Assembly: GCA_903813345.2 (NCBI GenBank)
Contig: CAIIXF020000012.1
Span: forward strand, 2,891,318 to 2,955,317
DNA: 64,000 nt
Direction of reading: 5' to 3'
Source of the DNA: Owenia fusiformis
Lineage: Eukaryota > Annelida > Polychaeta > Sabellida > Oweniidae
In this document: positions 55,585 to 64,000 of the stretch, piece after piece
Numbering within the stretch: position 1 is the first letter of the stretch
How the letters are laid out: every line of letters starts with the position of its first letter
Notes under the pieces: model-generated
What the model was told of the DNA's origin: nothing
Seen by the model: only the letters and a program-made list of their open reading frames with translations
The model's database searches: none
Position numbers and translations under genes: made by a program

Positions 55585-55639
55585 GAATGCAACTAACGTC
55601 TGTCGGTAATCCGCTAGCCGACAGGCGTTAGTTGCATTC
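55585..55639. repeat. Compact 22-bp stem hairpin
   Basis: GAATGCAACTAACGTCTGTC, then GG and, after 11 bases, CCGACAGGCGTTAGTTGCAT, then TC: 21 of 22 positions pair. No known function. Confidence 0.75.
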
Positions 55640-56360
55640 AAGTGGCATTCAAATTTCCCGCCATTTTCAAAAAAGTTGAAAATTTTTATTCATCAAATAT
55701 TTCTTCATACATTTAAAAAAAGGTTGTCTTTTTAACACCAATGCAAAGATTTAACAAAGGACACGCTAATTCAATAATAAAATGCCATATTTAATGTGCC
55801 GTTTCGATGTTTTGGCATATCAAAAATATTTTGCAACATTAGAGATGTCATTATGACTCACTCAGGTGGCAAAAACCTCTTGAAAAAATTGAAATTTTTT
55901 TCTTTCTAAGTCAATCTTTTCTAAGTATGCTAAATTTCAATAATAAATTCATGTTGATTGTCTAACCAGGTTAAAGGGAAGAATAAATTATGTTTTTGAT
56001 ATCATTGTACCATTGGTTTCTATGGGAACTTAAATTTTGAAATGCATTTTTCTCTAAATCATTTTCATGCACTGATTAGTTCATTTCTCGCTTATTTATG
56101 AACCGATTTTCTTAATGTTTTCGGCAAAAAACATGCGTGGATGAATGCTATGCATTGGTATGAATTGTGGCTTACTAAAATATATGAGTGATCTCTAAAA
56201 GTTAGTTTTAAATAAATTCACGATTTTTTGAACAAAAAGTCCTTAAAAAACACTTTTTGAAATTAAAAAAAAGTTTCACATATCACACTTTGATAACATT
56301 GGGTAAAACTGCAATATAAGCCAAAGTGGTTTAAATTTATATGGGGACTTTAAAGATACA
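55640..56360. repeat. Dispersed repeat family, copy 3 (longest)
   Basis: It shares CATTGGTTTCTATGGGAACT, TCATTTCTCGCTTATTTATG, GTTTCACATATCACACTTTG and TTTATATGGGGACTTTA in order with the copies at 37970 and 43340. No coding content. The consensus may be about 700 bp. Confidence 0.55.
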
Positions 56361-56919
56361 TGACTGAATAATTTAAAAGACAATTATTTTTTTGAGATAT
56401 CGTTCAGGTTTTTAAATTTTTCCAAACTTTTCAATTTCCCGCCAGTTTAATTTGAATGGGGAAAACCAAGATGGCTGCCCTTTGATGAAGGAAATATCAG
56501 GAAAAATTGCTTCACTTTTAATTTCCACATTGAGCACAGCATTATGGTTGGGATTTTTTCACTGAATCTGACTCGTCAACAGCAGGGATCATGTATAGAG
56601 ATTGGAAAATTGAAACCATAAAGCTGTGCTCAGCATAAATTTCGAAGAAATATAAACAACTCCACCGACACAATTGAAGTGTCAAGATTGGTTGCTCAGT
56701 AACTTTGAGTAACCGTAATCCCTTGATTACCCAGAAAAACACCAATTCACTTGAATTTTTTTCAATTCTGGCATATTGATATGCAATGTTTTTGAGAGCA
56801 ATATGCTTCATTCTTTGACACTCAGAAGAAGGATGGGATATCAAGGTTTAATAATATGTATGATTGAGTTGGTTTTTCAGATATTACAATTTTGAATATT
56901 TTCTAAGTCGATATCCGGA

Positions 56920-57215
56920 CCCACGCCCCAACTCACTTTCACACTTTGTATCAATTCAGAAAATAATTTATTGATCTTGAGCCGATTATGATTCATCTAT
57001 ATCTAAGTGAGACAAAATGGTTAACTCTAATTTTGAAAAATACCTGAAGACATGGAGAGAATTTTCAGAGTACTATTTGCGGCGCCTTTTGCTTGTTATG
57101 GTAAGTAGAATTATATATAATATATCCACAATTTTAATATATTAACATATAACAGTAGTTATCGCTGCTTATGATGATTGTTTCTGTTTTATTTATTATG
57201 GTTGACAATGGCCTT
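56920..57215 (+). repeat. Tandem exon duplication, copy 1
   Basis: About 290 bp around the exon at 57017-57100, duplicated at 57455-57725 with similar upstream (ATCAATTCA, AATAATTTAT) and downstream (CCACAATTTTAATATATTA, GACAATGGCCT) sequence. Confidence 0.8.
57017..57100 (+). CDS. Putative first coding exon, duplicated copy 1
   Basis: ATG in context CAAAATGG, 28 codons, then the donor TTATG|GTAAGT in phase 0. The peptide starts MVNSNFEKYLKTWREFSEYY and ends LRRLLLVM. The second copy at 57553 keeps the frame, start, length and donor, with about nine amino acid changes (most of them K, C, Q or T swaps), which suggests coding constraint. The product is unknown. Downstream exons are not found in the window. 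Confidence 0.5.
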
Positions 57216-57454
57216 GCCAAACAGGCAGCGTCAGCTAGACATTAATATATTTCTATTGCATCTTTAATTCAAACAAGATACTTGTTGTTTTACTTTTATT
57301 TATACCAGTTGTATTTTTATTTCTCAAACAAAACCTTCTTGGAACGCAAACATACAATGCAAATATGCATACATTATAAAGTCATGAAATTAAACATGTC
57401 CAAAGCTCTATACAATTGTACGGGGCGTGATCAATAAATTTTGCAAGTGACCCT

Positions 57455-57725
57455 CTCATATGCACTTACACTTTAGACTCTTTTATCAATTCAAAAAAAT
57501 AATTTATCGATCGTGAATCGATTATGATTTATCTATACAAAAGCAAGTCGAAATGGTAAACTCTAATTTTGAAAAATGCCAGAAGAAATGGAAGACATTT
57601 TCAAAGTACTTTTTGCGGCGCCTTTTGCTTGTTATGGTAAGTTGAATTATAAAACCACAATTTTAATATATTAGGATAATGATAGTTTTTGTTTTTGTTT
57701 GTCATAAGTGACAATGGCCTGACTA
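57455..57725 (+). repeat. Tandem exon duplication, copy 2
   Basis: Matches 56920-57215 across the 5' flank, exon, donor and first intron bases; it starts about 40 bp inside a mariner-like terminus. Confidence 0.8.
57553..57636 (+). CDS. Putative first coding exon, duplicated copy 2
   Basis: ATG in context GAAATGG, 28 codons (MVNSNFEKCQKKWKTFSKYF, then LRRLLLVM) and the donor TTATG|GTAAGT, phase 0. It could be an alternative first exon of the same gene as 57017-57100. The last eight residues and their codons are unchanged between copies. Confidence 0.5.
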
Positions 57726-58395
57726 CAACCTAGTTCACACCAACGGCGAATCCCACGCTTTAAATAGGCGAGTAAAGCGCCGTCATTTTTGTTTACTTTT
57801 CCAAAAATATCGATACCACGATCTCCTAAGTAATGTTACGCTCTAATAAGCTTTGATACGTTCTGATACGAATTGGTTGCCTCTTCAGGGGACGGATTAT
57901 TTCCCGACTTGTTACGGTTCCTCACGCTTTGATCCCGCTTTGATCAGGCTTTGTTACGCTTGAAATCACGTTTTGATAGGCTTCATTACGCTTTGATGGG
58001 ATTATGATGCTTTAAATCAGGCTCAGATTATCAAGCTCTGTTGTGCAATTTTACGTTCTGTTAAGCTCTGTTACGCATTGGAAAATGTCGAGATCGCCGA
58101 CTTCATGCCGCTGTAGCTTGCAGCAGATCCATAAATCATTGCAACTTTGACTCTAGAATACGATGGCAGAACACGTTTCTACCTCTCTTTGGTCTTATTT
58201 TTGTGTTTTGAGAGGTACTCAAGTCTCAGCGCTAGTTATAGGGATGGAGGCAGAGCGTGGGTATCGTAGGAGAGCCTAAAAGAGCGCGAGAGAGCCTGAG
58301 GAAGCTTGCCAAGCGTAACAAAGCCTAACAAAGCGTGTCAATCTTTGATCAAAGCGTCTCAATTCGTGGGAATTGGTCCTAAGGTTTTTAAAGCC
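57726..58395. mobile_element. Element built of reiterated GCTTTGATACG motifs in inverted halves
   Basis: The left half repeats ACGCTTTGAT, GGCTTTGTTACGCTT and CTCTGTTACG at least ten times; the right half has the inverse AAGCGTAACAAAGCC, AACAAAGCGTG and TTTGATCAAAGCGTC. The outer ends AACCTAGTTCACACCAA and TTGGTCCTAAGGTTTTT are weakly inverted. It looks like a non-autonomous element with subterminal binding-site arrays. No protein is encoded. Confidence 0.5.
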
Positions 58396-58493
58396 GGCCA
58401 TGAGGTAAAAGCTGTAAGTTCTCGTTGCTTCAATAATCTTGAGATATTTTTTTGAGTCAGAGAGTCACAACTTATTGATCAGCCCTTGTAGTT

Positions 58494-59620
58494 TATTGTT
58501 TTTGTAAATATATTATGTACAGGTATTACTAGGCTTTGAAACCGAAGTAGTATTCAACATTTTCTCGTAATAACACGTAGAAGTATTTGTAAATATTCAC
58601 AAATAATTTAAGTTAATATCAATCAATCACGCATTCAAAACATTTCGTATTTCGAACGTTGTCAGGCATTTTCAAGCACAAGTGAATATGTACATAATAA
58701 ATCTTTGACAGTGAGAACGTACTTCAAATTGATAAACCATTGATAAAAAACATTTAAGACACGCGTAGGTGGTATATGTCAACGTAGATTCGTTATTGGA
58801 TGGTATTTATTGCAGACAGGTTTAGTCACAACCCCAAGATTCACCCCATGCAGACAGATCGACTAAAATTACATTCGTGAGACTCGACATTCACCAGGAA
58901 ACTTGAAATAATTTGCCCATGGAGCAAATTAATTTTTACTGCTTAATATAAAATAGCATGATGTCTTGATATTTCAAGGTAACGTCGTTTGAAAAGTGAT
59001 GGCGGTGATTGAAACAACGAAGTAAAGATAAAACCGCAACGAAATATTTGTAGTTTTATTTGAAGAACTAAAAAATACATCACATGTCAAATTTTCCGAA
59101 ACACAAAAAAACATGTATAATTTGTCAGGCATGCAGGTCCGATTCCCCCTGGTAGCTTTAATATTGGTCTCGTATATGTCACACAATTAATATTTGAAAC
59201 GCAACTATTATTCGAACTTATGATCGGACATTAGTATGATACTATACCTAGTATTACTTTACAACCTTGAAATATAACCTTGAAGTACACATCATACACA
59301 TGTAATATATAATGCATATATAATTCACGAAACATGTTTTTGTGACTATTTGGTGCAAACGTCTTGTCTCCAAAGGCAATTCATATAAATCATGTGATGT
59401 ATATTTTATCAAAGGCTGTTGAAATGTTAGTACCCCGGCCCATACAGGTACTTGAGATTCAAGATACATCAAGTTATGTCTTCTCTAAAATTTCCCAACC
59501 AATGGCTCATTTGGAAGCTCTGAGAATTTCTAAAGAAGGGATTTTATCATTTTGTATAATACAAAGTGTTTCAGAAAATTGCAACTCGTATACCAAACGC
59601 TGCATATCTTTTTAGTACCC
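58494..59620. other. Non-coding stretch
   Basis: AT-rich. Short frames at 58974-59186, 59254-59472 and 59364-59615 match nothing I recognise. I see no repeats of note. Confidence 0.35.
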
Positions 59621-60595
59621 CGGACAGGTTGAATGATGCAATCATGTTTTACCCTATATTTGCAATAGAACAACCATTCTTATTGAAATTTTCATGTTAT
59701 ATTCTGGAGACAATTTTTAACATGGAAAAAATATTTCAACGAAATTCTTAATTTTAGGATTTTGATAGGCTTTTTTCAAAAACACTCCATTGTCAATAAA
59801 ATAAAGGTTTTTACTTGAACAATTGAACTTTTAACGTCATTTCAAAGATTGTGTAGCTTTTGAATTTTTTGCCGCTTAAAGTCTTTCCAGATTTATTTGA
59901 TGCCGTATTAATTATGGCTGATTATTGTTGTTCATTTTTGTCATATTTTAGTAATATTATTACAGTGCATCTAGCCAATGGAAAACTTGTCACTGTGGGT
60001 CACGTTTCCTCTGACGCACCTTTTTGCCACTGGGCTTTTCCGCCACTGTCACTCAGCATGCAACCCTGTGGCACGTAAATTGTAACCTGCTTTGAATATG
60101 TCAGGTTTCCCTGACAACTTGAAACCTGACAATTTTATGATAGAATTTGACACAGCTTTTTGGACAGTATTGAACAGTTCGATCGGGTTGAACTCATGTC
60201 TGTTGACAAGAAGGTTGACCTCCTCTATCTTGGCTTAATCTAGGGAACGCTTCACAAAACGAGACCCAGAGCAACACGTTTTTTATTTGCCTAATGCACT
60301 GAAATAATATTGAACATGACTAAAGTGAATAACAATAATCAGTCATAATTGTTAATATTGCATCAAATATATTTGGAAAGACTTTGGGCGGCCGAAAATT
60401 CAATAGCCGGACAATATTTGAAATGACGTTAAAAGTTCAATTGTCCAGGAAAAAACACGTATTTTATTGACAGTGAAGTGATTTTGAAAAAAGCCTGTCA
60501 AAATCATGAAAATATCAATAACAATGGTTGTCCCACTATAAATAAAGAGTAAAAACACGACTGCATCATACAACCTGACCAGCGTACTAACTAAT
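59620..60595. mobile_element. Element with ~200-bp inverted repeats
   Basis: ACAGGTTGAATGATGCAATC, ACAACCATTCTTATTGAAAT, TTGATAGGCTTTTTTCAAAA and CAATTGAACTTTTAACGTCA (59628-59850) recur inverted as TGACGTTAAAAGTTCAATTG, TTTTGAAAAAAGCCTGTCAA, ATATCAATAACAATGGTTGT and CTGCATCATACAACCTGA (60420-60580). The arms enclose about 560 bp with a 72-codon + strand frame (59860-60078) of unknown nature. Outer limits are not fixed. Confidence 0.65.
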
Positions 60596-61795
60596 GGAGC
60601 TTGAAAAATCTGTTTTGGCACAAGTAAAGTTGGTTCAATGTTTGAATTGAGCAAGTTTCATCAACGGATATGTAGCATGTGTATGACCCATTTGTTTTCT
60701 AAAGAACGTGCTCCAAATGGCTACCCCTCTGCTGACAGACTTGCAAAAGTCACTACCTTCCATGTTATCCCTAGTTTGAGATCTGCAAAGGTTCTAGGAG
60801 TGGTGACATACACAATCTTTGAGCATAAGAGTCATATCCACCAATGAAAGCACGCGTGTCGTCAACAACATCGATCGCACGAAGTGTGCAAGTCTCTCTG
60901 CAGAAATGTTTAAAGGAAATGGCAGGTTCTTTAAATGGCCAGCAAATGGGCCATGTACATGCTAAAGTGATGACTTTTTTTATCTTCGAGAACATTGAAC
61001 CAGCTTTAATGATAATTTGTCATACTCTATTTGTTAAAGATTATGCATTGTTATAGGTTGGTTCGGTTGCATTTTGAAACATCCGGTATTATTTCAATAT
61101 TTTAGAAAAATTGAAAAATACATTTCATCAAATGTTAGCCTTTTTGTGTATTTATTACTTTTTGGTATCCATTATTATTATCTCATGCACAAATGTGTTC
61201 ATTTCGAAATACATTTGAAATAATATTGTGACAGATGAAGGTTCTTTGTTGTTAGAAATTCACTAAACCTCAAAACAAGTTATATTTGAGAAAAGATAGC
61301 CAGAGATATAACATTTTTCTCAAGTGGATGCCCTGGGTACTACATGGTCATAGTTGTTTTGTTCAATGAATAGTTGTTTACGTTCAAGTCTAGTCTAGTC
61401 TACCAATGGACAAGTACCATCTCACGCTATTCTTGCGCCATCACATGCAATATTCCAAAGGTCTTATTCTGTTTAAAAATGAGATCATGAGAGAAAATAG
61501 TCGACACGATTTTGTCCCTTCACATTTAGGATTATAAACTAAATTTTTGAGAGAACTTGTACGCATGCGTATAAAATGATGGTCATCCGGGATTATTTAT
61601 TTTTCCCACTTTCCTGTACGTACTCGCCCAATTGAATATAAAGATATTAGGAAACTAATTGTAATAAGGTGCTGGGAAAAACAATCTCAGACTGCAGTTA
61701 CATTGTCAACTGTTTGCATGAATGTTTAAAATGTCGGTCCTGTTGGGATGAGATCTCCGCTTTGCAATATTTTTCTCGCCCGATTTAGTATAAGG
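60596..61795. other. Stretch with weakly coding-like short frames
   Basis: Frames on both strands around 60640-61060 have a mixed, fairly protein-like composition (for example GYDSYAQRLCMSPLLEPL on - and KCLKEMAGSLNGQQMGH on +), but they overlap each other, lack splice support and match no family I know. The rest is AT-rich. Confidence 0.3.
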
Positions 61796-61797
61796 TA

Positions 61798-61991
61798 CAG
61801 TAGAACCTGCGAGAGTGGAACGCCCTTGAGACCACAAAAGGTATTTCACTTGCGAGGTGTTCCACTTGCAAAGGTTCATTAACATGGAGTCATTGAACCA
61901 CAGGACTTTCAAAATCCCCTCCACTTGTGAGGTGTTCCACTTACAGAGGTGTTCAACTGAATGCAGAGATGTTCCACTGCAATTTCTACTG
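61798..61991. mobile_element. pogo/Tigger-type MITE, 194 bp
   Basis: CAGTAGAACCTGCGAGAGTG at the left and GATGTTCCACTGCAATTTCT, then ACTG at the right, with TA on both sides (61796-61797, 61992-61993). Repeated internal CACTTGCGAGGTGTTCCACT and variants form the subterminal zone. The terminal CAGTAGAACCTG is shared with the element at 37428. Confidence 0.85.
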
Positions 61992-61993
61992 TA

Positions 61994-63508
61994 TAAGGGA
62001 AAAAGTTGCAAGTATGACCATGGAAAAATGAAGAGAGGGACAGTGATGCCTATAATCAGCTAACCTTGGCCTTTTTACTAATTACTCGAAAAAATGGGAA
62101 TATTCACTCATATAGATGGCAGTTCACTGAGTATCAGAATTTGGTAATTTTTCATACGGGTGCTATTGCTTGGTATATATGTTGCTTCACCATAACAACA
62201 AATACACTATCAAAAAAATTCGGCTAATGAATAAATGCCATCAATTTTTCTTCCTTAATTAATATCTAAATGTTCGAAAATTTCACTATCAGAATATCGT
62301 AAATATAATCATATGTATTCAGTCATTTATTTTAAAACTTCTACATGTTAATTAATGTCAATTAATGTAAAGCCATGAACTGTACTCAAAATCACAAGCA
62401 TTAGTCCACTACTATATTTAGAGTATTTCTTATTGTGATTTGTGTATAAAACAACCAAAATACCTGTTTAAACTAAAGGGGACTACGACACACATTGCAT
62501 GATATACGTGTTTAGCTGTTGGGTAGATATACTAAAGGTGTTACTGTATATAAATAGTACCATTAAGGCTCAATTAGCAACTCGTGAGATTACATCATTC
62601 AAACCTGATGAGTCATTCTACAACTCCCAATTACCCAAATGCGAGTAGGTAGTTACCATTTTCACCACCAGGTGGCTGATTCGGGTCAATTAACATGGCA
62701 GGTATATAAGAAAGTTCCCTTAAACTTGAATATTATCAATTTAAGTGGCTCAATTTTCCTATAACCCTTATGTGTCTAATACTTATACTAATGAAAATAT
62801 GTCCAGTAAAGCAAAATATTATCTGTCCACTAAAAGAAAAGATATTTCATTTTTTGTGATTTTATAGCATGGGGTCTATGGGGAATCTCCCCGAGCTAGA
62901 AGTCACATTTTCAAAGAAAATTAATTTTTCAAAGTTGATAAACACTTTTTAAAACCACATTTCTAGATGTAATTTGACATGTAGATTTCAAATATGATAT
63001 TACTTTGACTGAATTTTGAATTTTTAATGACGTAAATCAAGATTATTTCTACTCGCATCTGGGTTATTACATGGCATTTCCTTAAAAGAAGAAAATAACC
63101 GAATAATATAGAATAAGTAGCCGGGACAGAACAACTCATACACCTCTTTTTCATTTTTAATAAGCTGTATTTCTCATGAAAATTGATGATGACTTAAACA
63201 AAGATTGTGCATGTTAATAATGTTGTAAAGTTTATCCAGTGAAAATATAATGAAAAATTATTGAGAATTAAAAAGGTTATGAGGAAAAAAGAGGTGTTTG
63301 ACTTGATCTGTTCCGGCTACTATATTCATGGGCGTAACTGCCTCGTCAACGTTTTACAGAAAATATTAATTATGCCGTTTATTGAACGAAAACTGAAAAT
63401 ACAGTCTAAGAAAAGTGTTTTTTTCAATTCAACTCAAATTTGCGTCGCCAGATAAAAGTTGCCTCGCCAAATTTCCGATCATCGCTACACCCACAATATC
63501 TGTTTAAT
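61994..63508. other. Non-coding stretch
   Basis: AT-rich sequence without a supported feature. Confidence 0.35.
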
Positions 63509-63517
63509 ACCTAAACA

Positions 63518-63822
63518 CAAGGAGGATTGGCTCCCAGAGTGCACCACCGATATTCTGTCCGATATATGGGTATGACGTAATACAAAATTCGAATTCAAAC
63601 AGCCGCCATTTTGTTCACTTCAACATTTAAATCGTGAATTTTGGTCTTATTTCCAAACGAAAAATTCCAAAACTCACAAGAAATGATCGAGATATTGGTT
63701 CGAATCTTTTGAACTGTTTATTTTGAATTTATAGTCGGTTTTAATTTCAGAAAATAACGACATTTCGACGTTTTCATTGTTGGAAAATATCGAGTTTCGA
63801 TCCTGGGAGCCAATCCTCCTTG
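63518..63822. mobile_element. MULE-like MITE, copy 2, exact 9-bp target duplication
   Basis: CAAGGAGGATTGGCTCCCAG at the left and CTGGGAGCCAATCCTCCTTG at the right are perfect inverted ends of 20 bp. The 9-mer ACCTAAACA lies on both sides (63509-63517 and 63823-63831). The interior shares CACAAGAAATGATCGAGAT, TTCGAATCTTTTGAACTG and CAGAAAATAACGACATT with copy 1 at 17808. Confidence 0.93.
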
Positions 63823-64000
63823 ACCTAAACAGTAACAGTAAAATTGAGAATGAACTTGCATCGGTTATTATTCCTTTTTCATATATTCACTTTTGAATTC
63901 GAAAGAAGTCAGATCCATATCTGATCTCATAGTATAAAATGTAATATATACACGTTAACATTTCTTCTCTAACACGAATGATTGGCGAATATGAATTAAA

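Larger units (their letters stand above)
57418..58493. mobile_element. Mariner-like element with captured exon copy
   Basis: The left end TACGGGGCGTGATCAATAAA, then TTTTGCAAGTGACCCTCTC and the right end GAGTCAGAGAGTCACAACTT, then ATTGATCAGCCCTTGTA are imperfect inverted mariner-type termini. Inside lie the second exon copy (57455-57725) and a block of reiterated GCTTTGATACG motifs. Inverted-end similarity is about 70 percent by eye, so this is tentative. Confidence 0.45.

Overview
This is a piece of an AT-rich, intron-rich and transposon-rich animal nuclear genome. The genes point to a marine lophotrochozoan, most likely a mollusc: small phase-consistent exons with GT-AG borders, a membrane-anchored laccase-type multicopper oxidase, a small secreted Cys-rich/EF-hand protein of a kind I associate with bivalves, and many foldback MITEs. 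There is no sign of bacterial organisation and no rRNA, tRNA or CRISPR locus. The species call is inference.

Host genes, left to right. (1) The last exon of an eIF4H-like translation factor, + strand, at 1339-1547. (2) A four-helix membrane protein gene, - strand: first exon at 25596-25338 and two tandem, phase-compatible alternative last exons at 19963-19791 and 19564-19383. (3) A secreted Cys-rich plus EF-hand protein gene, - strand, with TATA box, non-coding first exon and five coding exons between 32590 and 29975; its third exon has a stop and a splice-phase conflict. (4) A multicopper oxidase gene, + strand, four exons from 36571 to 53148, with all four copper motifs and a C-terminal membrane anchor; its two large introns (6 and 8 kb) are filled with transposons. 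(5) Short coding first exons on the + strand at 23458, 57017 and 57553 with clean splice donors but no recognised downstream exons; the last two are a tandem duplication.

Mobile DNA makes up much of the rest. The most interesting element is a Tx1/L1-type LINE on the - strand (about 7209-12339). It has a poly-A tail, a candidate 12-bp target-site duplication, a long uninterrupted endonuclease/reverse transcriptase ORF, and, in the ORF1 position, a reading frame encoding a NADAR (YbiA-like, DUF1768) domain, a family linked to ADP-ribose metabolism. A second, 5'-truncated CR1/L2-like LINE (13616-15479) sits inside a foldback composite. Tc1/mariner elements with TA-flanked CAGGGTG or TACGAGG termini lie at 27570, 38308, 41645, 44088 and 46748, pogo-type MITEs at 37428 and 61798, and MULE-like MITEs with 9- to 11-bp duplications at 17808, 48004 and 63518. 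A palindromic GGTCACATTTGC family has four copies, three of them side by side at 45317-45797. Satellites and minisatellites (167-bp, 23-bp, about 30-bp units), a GGTACC palindrome cluster and several long hairpins fill other gaps.

The reading is by eye. Exon borders come from frame, phase and GT-AG logic, repeat limits are approximate unless a target duplication fixes them, and family names rest on motifs, not on database searches.
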